Part shown: piece by piece, positions 15,170-20,739 of the stretch
Layout: every line of letters starts with the position of its first letter
Position numbering within the stretch: the stretch's first letter is position 1
Assembly: GCA_902386085.1 (NCBI GenBank)
Contig: CABMIA010000099.1
Coordinates: 1-20,739, forward strand
Source: an uncultured archaeon
GTDB taxonomy: Archaea > Halobacteriota > Methanosarcinia > Methanosarcinales > Methanoperedenaceae
Length of the DNA: 20,739 nt
Reading direction: 5' to 3'
Made by a program: the position numbers and the translations under genes
Notes under the pieces: model-generated
Databases searched by the model: none
Told to the model about the DNA's origin: nothing
The model's input: the letters and a program-made list of their open reading frames with translations, nothing else

Positions 15170-15570
15170 AATACTGTATTAATAACTTGACTTTGCCACT
15201 TCGACCCAAAATGGTGAAAATCCTTCCTTTCTGCAATTTGACAGTTGGACTTTTAAAGCCAAAATATCAGGTTCTTGCTCGTTGATTTTCTGAAAAATTG
15301 CTGAATTATACCCTTTTTTCCTGAAATCTCATCGAAACCGACAATTTTTCAAGGTTTTTTATCGCAAACCAATGCAACTGTCAAATCAATATGGATTTTT
15401 CGAGGTGTTTTCTGCAGATTTTATGTGTCAAAATCATATTGAGCATTTTTGGGTAACTCTTGACTTGGTAGGCTCTTCAGTTATCGATTTTAATTATGAA
15501 AAATGTGTCAAATTTGCAGGGGAATTTTTGAGGAACCCAATGTAAAAAAATTCCAAAATTCACACAATTG
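15142..15570. mobile_element. Suspected noncoding insert splitting the lipoprotein gene
   Basis: About 430 AT-rich bases with no ORF lie between the lipoprotein stub and its likely continuation. The flanks share a decayed motif: AAAGAGGTCGT on the left (15130-15140) and AAAGAGAGTTGT on the right (15571-15582), as expected of a drifted target duplication. Inside, ATTTGACAGTTG (15236-15247) is repeated inverted as CAACTGTCAAAT (15375-15386), and CTGCAATTTGACA (15231-15243) recurs in near-identical inverted form around 15505-15519. No clear terminal inverted repeats and no transposase are seen, so it would be a miniature or relic element. Confidence 0.35.
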
Positions 15571-15580
15571 AAAGAGAGTT

Positions 15581-15700
15581 GTAGATGAAAAAAATGTAAT
15601 TTTACCTGCTAACTGGCGAAGTCAAGCTGATACATGGTACGTAAATAAGGAGGAGTTAGGGTTTAAACATATTGATATGCTGTCAAAATTCGGTTGCTAA
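15581..15700 (+). pseudogene. Probable C-terminal part of the split lipoprotein
   Basis: 39 codons without a start, reading VDEKNVILPANWRSQADTWY and ending FKHIDMLSKFGC before TAA. The content (two Trp, balanced charge) looks truly coding. Joined to the stub ending EDGKEVV it would give a smooth sequence, EDGKEVV-DEKNVILP, and a lipoprotein of about 110 residues. The join is inference from reading, not from alignment. Confidence 0.45.
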
Positions 15701-15774
15701 TTTGTTAGACCAGCTTAATCTCAGCTTAAGATGAAGATAATCTTAATAGCATTATGAGTGTATAAGAAGAGAAA

Positions 15775-16347
15775 ATGAGGCAGGGATATTATATAAAAAA
15801 AGTAATTGAACGCTTTCCAGAATTCTACTTTGGCATTTTAAAAGCCCCCATAGATTTTATTAATCTGGAGAGTTCTGAACAAAAGAAAAATTTAATCCAA
15901 CTTCTAATATTGGTATATTCTATATTGCTGGGTTTATCACCTCACTTTCTTGATTTGCTGAAAGTTAGCGAAAGAATCTTTTATGGGCAGACAATATCTT
16001 TTCTTTTTATTGCAATTTTATATTATATTATTATACAGAAAGAAGATTCTTACAATAAAATAAAAGATACTAGATATTATCTATTTATATTTTTTATATT
16101 TGTTATCACATTTTTACTTTCAATGACCTTCTCTTTGTTTTTAACAGCTTTTTTTCTCATTGGAACAACTCCAGAATCAAATGTTGCAGTACCAATGAAC
16201 ACCGTTATCTCTGACTATACTTTCGCTACTTTTATGATGTTGGCTGCGCTGATGAAAAAGGATAAATGGACGGTTGCCTTATTTTATATTTTTCTGTTTG
16301 CATTTTATTTTGGTTTCTCCTATTATCTAAAAAGCTTACATTTTTAA
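15775..16347 (+). CDS. AT-rich multi-pass membrane protein of unknown function
   Basis: 190 residues, basic N-terminus (MRQGYYIKKVIERFPEFYFG), then about five hydrophobic spans (about 41-58, 72-90, 103-130, 146-160 and 166-186). No enzymatic motif. The general plan, a short amphipathic N-terminus followed by closely packed helices in about 200 residues, is reminiscent of Yip1-type proteins, but I cannot confirm it. Strongly AT-rich compared with housekeeping genes here, suggesting foreign origin. A 7-base dyad TTAAGAT-GAAGATA-ATCTTAA (15726-15746) lies just upstream and could be an operator. Confidence 0.65.
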   Translation: MRQGYYIKKVIERFPEFYFGILKAPIDFINLESSEQKKNLIQLLILVYSILLGLSPHFLDLLKVSERIFYGQTISFLFIAILYYIIIQKEDSYNKIKDTRYYLFIFFIFVITFLLSMTFSLFLTAFFLIGTTPESNVAVPMNTVISDYTFATFMMLAALMKKDKWTVALFYIFLFAFYFGFSYYLKSLHF

Positions 16348-16488
16348 ATTCTTATGTTAACATTAGACGGGTTCACTGGTGGAATTGTGTGCCAATAATG
16401 ATTATCAATAACAATACTTAATTTGAATATTCTATGGAACCGACAGTTTTTAATTGCCTTAAAATTTCTTAAAAAAGAAGTGTGAAAT
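16348..16488. other. Short AT-rich spacer
   Basis: No ORF, RNA gene or clear dyad found between the membrane protein and the frameshifted small gene. Confidence 0.4.
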
Positions 16489-16742
16489 ATGCAAACCGAA
16501 GATGAATTAAGTTATAACTTCAGACAACCCAAAGAAAACAACGAAGTAGAATAAATGATTTCAAGAGAATTTTTTGGGATAAATATCGGCTCTGGGCACG
16601 TCATTCCTTCATTATCTTTTCAATCTATATTCCTATTATTTTGGTTGTTGTTGCTATTGTAATATTTATCGCTGGATATTTTAGGAATCAAATTCAGCAA
16701 AAAACCGATGAGAAGAAAACATTAATTTTATCTTGTAATTAA
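16489..16742 (+). pseudogene. Small single-span membrane protein with a one-base frameshift
   Basis: ATG at 16489 opens 21 codons (MQTEDELSYNFRQPKENNEV...) ending at TAA 16552-16554. The next frame carries straight on as NDFKRIFWDKYRLWARHSFI, a transmembrane span (YIPIILVVVAIVIFIAGYF) and a charged tail to TAA at 16740-16742, without a start of its own. One missing A in GAATAAAT (as GAAATAAAT) would restore an 84-85-residue protein with a soluble N-terminus and one membrane helix. Function unknown. It could be real decay, a sequencing error in an A-run, or programmed frameshifting. Confidence 0.5.
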
Positions 16743-16816
16743 AAATAATATGGGTTGGCTTAATTGATAGATGACAATAAACAACGCAAAGATTCTATAT
16801 GCCTTTTTGTGTCTAT

Positions 16817-17086
16817 TTAATGACAATATGCACCTCCAAAGCACAAAAATATAAGTACCGCTATACCAAAGACCAAATAGCCACCATAAGTTATGTTGAT
16901 ATGAATATACAAAAAATTCGTTAGCTCACGCTTCAAAAATAGCTCTTTGTCATTAAATTTATCTGTGATGTTTGCAATTCGTCAAAAACTGATGATATAA
17001 ACAATAAAGCATCTATCAGTATAGGTTAAATCATCTGATAAGAGCCAGTTGTTGAATCTATGGGTAAGATTGAGAGGTAGATTCAT
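16817..17086 (-). pseudogene. Small membrane protein interrupted by one in-frame TGA
   Basis: The reverse strand has AGGGATGA, then ATG at 17086 and a 90-codon frame to TAA at 16817-16819, open except for TGA at 16982-16984. It reads MNLPLNLTHRFNNWLLSDDL..., VYIISF-stop-RIANITDKFND, KELFLKRELTNFLYIHIN and a final membrane span YGGYLVFGIAVLIFLCFGG. One base change (e.g. TGG, Trp) restores it. No family recognised. Its stop sits in the same TTTGACG heptamer as the SDR stop. Confidence 0.45.
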
Positions 17087-17194
17087 TTCATCCCTCTAAT
17101 CCAGCCACCGATTTTGACAGTGGGTGAAAACTCCAAAAACCTCCGAAGACTTGACAGAACCAATTTAACGATCTCTAAAAACAGAGCCTGGCCG

Positions 17195-17701
17195 TTAATC
17201 TACGCGCCTAATCACGAACTCGCAGCAGTCATCTCCTTTTGCTGCGCATTTTATTTCTTCTGCATCTATACTATTACCTTCAAGCACCTCGGTCAGGCCT
17301 GCAAAATAACCGCTTAAAAAATGACAGACCGGAACCTCTGAATTCCTGTAGCCTCTTGCGATAAATGAGTTCTCAACCTTTACTACAAGTTCATTTTTGT
17401 TATTTTCTTCTATGCTGAACGTGCCAAATCCAAGCTCTGCGTAGTGGTTTTGAAGAGCCTGAATGAACTTGTTATCCTTTAAACCCCATTCCTTGCCGAA
17501 GTAATTGATCCACCGCTTATTAGCACTCTTACCTGCCTGGTAAAAAATCACGGCTGCACCGTCAATACCAAGTATCTTTTCAGCGTCTTTCTGCAAATTC
17601 ACAAAGGTCTCAATGCTTAGTATGATCCCGGGAATCCCAATAATTGAGAACTCCCCTTTGCTCCTTTCCCATGCAGCGGTTTCTTTGACGTCTTTTAACA
17701 T
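17195..17701 (-). CDS. V4R (4-vinyl reductase-type) domain protein
   Basis: 168 residues forming one V4R domain, a small-ligand-binding fold found in archaeal regulators, bacteriochlorophyll enzymes and TRAPP Bet3 proteins. Diagnostic parts are IDGAAVIFYQAGKSANKR early, VCHFLSGYFAGLTEVL in the middle, and the C-terminal cysteine motif C-AAKGDDCCEFVIRRVD, whose Cys residues may bind metal. It probably senses a hydrocarbon or metal ligand; which one is unknown. ATG at 17701 is preferred to TTG 17707. A TATA-like GATATATTTA (17731-17740) about 30 bases upstream, with no ribosome site, points to a leaderless message. A relic of a paralogue lies at 14321-14368. Confidence 0.85.
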   Translation of the reverse strand: MLKDVKETAAWERSKGEFSIIGIPGIILSIETFVNLQKDAEKILGIDGAAVIFYQAGKSANKRWINYFGKEWGLKDNKFIQALQNHYAELGFGTFSIEENNKNELVVKVENSFIARGYRNSEVPVCHFLSGYFAGLTEVLEGNSIDAEEIKCAAKGDDCCEFVIRRVD

Positions 17702-17730
17702 ATGCAATCAAAATAAGAATACATGTGGCT

Positions 17731-17740
17731 TAAATATATC
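17731..17740 (-). promoter_or_regulatory. TATA box of the V4R gene
   Basis: GATATATTTA on the reverse strand ends 30 bases before the ATG at 17701, the spacing expected for a leaderless transcript. Confidence 0.5.
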
Positions 17741-17824
17741 TATATGGAGATTCTCAAGAATTCACAATAGTTGCAATCCGGATATATAGCGGCAAGTATG
17801 GGTAAAATTTTCGTTTGCAATAAA

Positions 17825-17838
17825 TTTAAGTATATTAA
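17825..17838 (+). promoter_or_regulatory. TATA-like box for rps6e
   Basis: TTTAAGTATATTAA lies about 75-85 bases before the S6e start, giving a leader of about 50 bases that contains the CAGGAG ribosome site. Confidence 0.45.
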
Positions 17839-17910
17839 CCGCAAGTAGAGTTCAAAATTACAGTATTCTGGTTTACAGAATAAAGATCATCAGATTTCAG
17901 GAGAAAAAGA

Positions 17911-18330
17911 ATGGTAGATTTTAGAGTAGTAGTTTCAGACAGTAAAACCGCACAGGCGTACCAGGTAGCGGTAACCGGAGCAGCGGCTAATAAATTCATC
18001 GGCAAGAACATCGGAGAAACAATAAGCGGGGATGCAGTAGGCCTGGCAGGATATACGATCAAGCTCACAGGCGGGACAGATAAAGACGGCTTCCCGATGA
18101 GGGGCGATCTACCCGGACCGACACGGAAGAAAATCCTGGTTGCAGGCGGCGTTGGCTATCATCCGAAGGCAGATGGTGTGCGGAAACGGAAATCCATGCG
18201 CGGGCGTGAAATATCGTCTGATATTGCGCAGATCAATGCGGTTGTTGTCGAGTACGGCCAGAAGCCCTTGAGCGAGGTCTTCCCCAAGAAAGAAGGGGAG
18301 AAAAAGGAAGAACCGAAAGAAACCAGGTAG
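17911..18330 (+). CDS. rps6e: Small ribosomal subunit protein eS6
   Basis: Component of the archaeal/eukaryotic-type 30S subunit; bacteria lack it, so it is strong evidence for an archaeon. 139 residues. Recognisable S6e core: FRVVVSDSKTAQAYQVAV, then FIGKNIGETISGD, the highly conserved GGTDKDGFPMRGDLPG (residues about 54-69) and RKRKSMRGREISSDIAQIN. The highly charged tail KKEGEKKEEPKETR makes it slightly longer than many archaeal S6e. The ATG follows CAGGAGAAAAAGA. It converges on the DUF255 gene with a 19-base gap that contains a short T-run, a likely archaeal terminator. Confidence 0.97.
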   Translation: MVDFRVVVSDSKTAQAYQVAVTGAAANKFIGKNIGETISGDAVGLAGYTIKLTGGTDKDGFPMRGDLPGPTRKKILVAGGVGYHPKADGVRKRKSMRGREISSDIAQINAVVVEYGQKPLSEVFPKKEGEKKEEPKETR

Positions 18331-18349
18331 GCAGAAAAGTAAATTTTTA

Positions 18350-20443
18350 TCACCGCAGCAACTCCAGCAATTTCTCTTTGTCCGTTGTTGGAGATTTGCA
18401 GCTATAATTCCGGCATACGTAAGCCGTGGCTTTCCCTTCCATTCCCGACAGATACTCAGCATATGCGGCCAGTGACAGGATTTCCGGGGATTCTTCCATA
18501 GCAGGCCGGAAAATTACGATCTTATTGGGTATGAACTCCCTTCTGACGGCAGCAAGCATTGCTTTTGTGTCCTCTGCCTGAGGGTCGCCTGCAATGACAA
18601 CTTCACTGGAAGGTCCTATTGCAAAATCAAGCGCGGTCATCAACTGGGTATACGCATATGGCGCCTGTTGCACAATTCCGAAAAATGCCCTTCCAACTTC
18701 CGAAGCCTTGTTTTCAAGTTCCTGATTGCCTGTCATCCTGCCCAGTCGAAGCAGGTTCAGCATCGCCACAGAATTGCCTGATGGGATTGCGCCATCATAT
18801 ATGTCTTTTTTACGATAGATGACCTCTTCGGCATCATCCGCTGTGAAGTAAAAGCCGCCGGTTTGGTCATCCCAGAAATGTTTTAGCAAGACATCGTTAA
18901 TGTCAAGGGCAGCTTTCAGATACGATACCTCAAATGTGGTCTCATAAAGTTCTATCAATCCCCAGATAAAAAAGGCATAATCGTCCAGGAATGCCGGTAC
19001 TGCAACCTCACCATCACGATGTCTATGATAAAGCCGCCCATCCGGTTTTTGCATTTTCAATAAAATAAAATCTGCTGCATGCCGCGCTGCTTCCATATAC
19101 TCTGTTTCATCAAAAACCTGTTCACCCTTTGCCAGCGCAGCTATCATTAACCCGTTCCAGTCGACTATGATCTTATCGTCTTTCCCGGGATGGATGCGCT
19201 TTTCGCGGGCTTCGAATAATTTCGCCCGTGAAGTTTCTATACGTTTTTGAAGGTCTTCCGAGGAAATCTTAAGATCAGAAGAAAGCTCTGCTAGGCCTTT
19301 CTTCAAATACGGGATATTCCTCCCAGTACTCTTCCCATCGGCGAAATTGCCATTGCGGTCTACATTGAAAATTCTATTTATCAGATCGCTTTCTTCTTTC
19401 GTGAGGATTCTTCGGATCTCGTCCTCTGTCCAGAGGTAAAATTTTCCCTCTTCACCTTCGCTATCCGCATCTTCAGCAGAGTAAAAGCCACCCCCGGCGT
19501 CAGTCATATCGCGCAGAACGTATGCGAATATCTCACGCACCGTCTTCTCATATTCTTCTTTTCCGGTGGCCTGGTAAGCCTCTATATATGCCATTGCAAG
19601 CAAAGCTTGGTCATAGAGCATCTTTTCAAAATGCGGAACGAGCCACTTTGAATCCGTAGAGTATCGGTGAAAACCAAAGCCCACGTGGTCGTAGATACCG
19701 CCCTTACGCATCGCCTGGAGTGTTTTTTCCATTATGTGCAGCGCCATCTTATCTCCAGTGCGTTTCCAGTAGCGTAGAAGAAATGTGAAATTGTGCGGCG
19801 TCGGGAATTTCGGAGCCTCTCCGAAACCCCCATGCTCCTCATCGAACATATCGAGAAGTTGACCGAAAGCCTCATGAAGTGTATCTTCTCCTAACGCTGC
19901 GCCGCCCGATGTTATTCCATTCAGATTTGAAATGACCTTCAAAGCCGTATTTTCAGCTTCATCCTTTTTGTTTTCCCACAGGTCTTTTATGCGAGGTATC
20001 AGTTCAAGCATCCCCATGCGCCCGTACCTGCTTTCCTTTGGTATGTAAGTAGCGGCATAGAAAGGCTTCCTGTCAGGAGTCAAAATCATATTGAGAGGCC
20101 ATCCCCCGCTGCCCGTCATACGCTGGCAGGCTGCCATATAGATACCGTCCAGGTCTGGTCTCTCTTCCCTGTCCACCTTTATGTTCACAAAAGCATCGTT
20201 CATGGCGCGCGCCACTTCTTTATCTTCGAACGATTCTTTCTCCATCACATGACACCAGTGGCAGGTGGAGTATCCGATGGAGAGAAAGACCGGTTTGCCC
20301 TCATTCCTGGCTTTCTCAAAGGCCTCCCTGCCCCATGGATACCAGTCAACGGGATTGTATGCATGCTGGAGAAGGTAGGGGTTTTTTTCGTATACCAGCC
20401 GGTTCGGTTTTCCGGCGCCCGTTTGTTCATGCACTCCCTTCAT
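18350..20443 (-). CDS. Thioredoxin-domain protein, DUF255/YyaL (spermatogenesis-associated 20) family
   Basis: 697 residues, the usual family length. The N-terminal thioredoxin-like domain opens with [21 protein letters not shown] and carries the redox-type motif C61-H-W-C64 ([16 protein letters not shown]). [15 protein letters not shown] and [14 protein letters not shown] follow. From about residue 190 there is an alpha/alpha-barrel like that of glycoside-processing enzymes, with [33 protein letters not shown] and [20 protein letters not shown]. Biochemical function is unsettled across the family; thiol redox or sugar isomerase-like activity are both suggested. No signal peptide, so cytoplasmic. 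The ATG at 20443 begins MKGVHEQTG; another ATG at 20430 is out of frame. Confidence 0.93.
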   Translation of the reverse strand: MKGVHEQTGAGKPNRLVYEKNPYLLQHAYNPVDWYPWGREAFEKARNEGKPVFLSIGYSTCHWCHVMEKESFEDKEVARAMNDAFVNIKVDREERPDLDGIYMAACQRMTGSGGWPLNMILTPDRKPFYAATYIPKESRYGRMGMLELIPRIKDLWENKKDEAENTALKVISNLNGITSGGAALGEDTLHEAFGQLLDMFDEEHGGFGEAPKFPTPHNFTFLLRYWKRTGDKMALHIMEKTLQAMRKGGIYDHVGFGFHRYSTDSKWLVPHFEKMLYDQALLAMAYIEAYQATGKEEYEKTVREIFAYVLRDMTDAGGGFYSAEDADSEGEEGKFYLWTEDEIRRILTKEESDLINRIFNVDRNGNFADGKSTGRNIPYLKKGLAELSSDLKISSEDLQKRIETSRAKLFEAREKRIHPGKDDKIIVDWNGLMIAALAKGEQVFDETEYMEAARHAADFILLKMQKPDGRLYHRHRDGEVAVPAFLDDYAFFIWGLIELYETTFEVSYLKAALDINDVLLKHFWDDQTGGFYFTADDAEEVIYRKKDIYDGAIPSGNSVAMLNLLRLGRMTGNQELENKASEVGRAFFGIVQQAPYAYTQLMTALDFAIGPSSEVVIAGDPQAEDTKAMLAAVRREFIPNKIVIFRPAMEESPEILSLAAYAEYLSGMEGKATAYVCRNYSCKSPTTDKEKLLELLR

Positions 20444-20506
20444 TGATTTTATATTTATTTGGGATATTAGTTAAGGCTTTCCATATGAAGTGACCGTTTC
20501 AATTCG

Positions 20507-20739
20507 GTGCGACAAGAAGCTATACTATGAATTGCCAATCGGCTACCCCTTCCATTTGGGGTAATCTTACTGGGATGTGCTGTCGCAGTAATGCAGTGGT
20601 TCAAAGCTCCTTGGACAATGTGAAGAAATCTGAAAATCCAATTCGGACAATTTGCTAAGATAAGGATGTAATGGAGAAGTTAAAATGAACCATCGTCGAA
20701 GAGTCGTTAAACGGAATAAGCGAAACTGGATTTACACGC
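20507..20739 (+). other. Noncoding edge region, possible 5' end of a group II intron
   Basis: No convincing gene in the last 296 bases. GTGCGAC at 20507-20513 matches the 5' consensus GUGYG of group II introns, and the following DNA has intron-like short stems (TACCCC...GGGGTA, 20544-20563) with a long ORF-poor run to the edge. A short open frame from ATG 20685 (GGAG upstream, MNHRRRVVKRNKRNW) runs off the window and may be chance. No domain V or reverse transcriptase is visible here because the window ends. Low confidence. Confidence 0.25.

Noticed and set aside
17114..17317. 67-codon plus-strand frame overlapping the V4R gene end
   Set aside because: It is antisense to the conserved V4R C-terminus and has no start signal.
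20590..20615. tRNA-like GGTTCAAAGCTCC segment
   Set aside because: No matching acceptor stem, anticodon arm or T-loop consensus around it.
20685..20739. Start of a protein (MNHRRRVVKRNKRN...) at the right edge
   Set aside because: Only 18 codons are visible, no family is recognisable, and the region looks noncoding; not enough to call a gene.

Overview
The window looks like chromosomal DNA of a methanogen-lineage archaeon, most likely Methanosarcinales and possibly close to Methanoperedens (this placement is inference). Supporting signs are ribosomal protein S6e, TATA-like boxes 25-30 bases upstream of starts, GGTGA/GGAG-type ribosome sites, a V4R-domain protein, a PGF-CTERM-like cell-surface anchor, a U32 peptidase-family protein and a TMEM165/GDT1 cation transporter. 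No rRNA, tRNA or CRISPR array was seen.

Left part (1-8400), mostly intact genes: hisG (cut by the window edge), a class V aminotransferase, a secreted cupredoxin-like lipoprotein and an AT-rich secreted beta-helix protein. Next comes a two-gene unit that translationally couples an unrecognised 13-cysteine protein to the nickel metallochaperone HypA, with a perfect 16-base palindrome at the predicted transcription start. A small zinc-ribbon protein, a U32 protein with a 4-base-overlapping partner, a DUF5678-like protein and a GDT1-type transporter follow. Two copies of a nested palindromic element built on ACGAACTC/GAGTTCGT sit behind the aminotransferase and the transporter.

Middle part (8600-14321): a short-chain dehydrogenase interrupted by one in-frame TGA and preceded by a coupled 33-codon ORF; a bactofilin-like membrane protein; and a leftward three-gene operon (PGF-CTERM-like surface protein, MacB/FtsX-type permease, LolD/MacB-type ATPase) with a divergent winged-helix regulator.

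Accessory part (14321-17100): a gene graveyard. It holds a V4R relic, a methyltransferase relic, a lipoprotein apparently split by about 430 bases of foreign-looking DNA, an AT-rich membrane protein, a small membrane protein with a one-base frameshift, and another small membrane protein broken by one in-frame TGA. An intact V4R-domain gene follows.

Right part (17700-20739): rps6e, convergent with a DUF255/YyaL-type thioredoxin-domain protein, then an ORF-poor edge region that may be the start of a group II intron. No single spectacular new system is proved. The best candidates for something undescribed are the Cys-rich protein paired with HypA and its palindrome, the surface-protein/MacB operon, and the two genes with single UGA codons in the same TTTGACG context.
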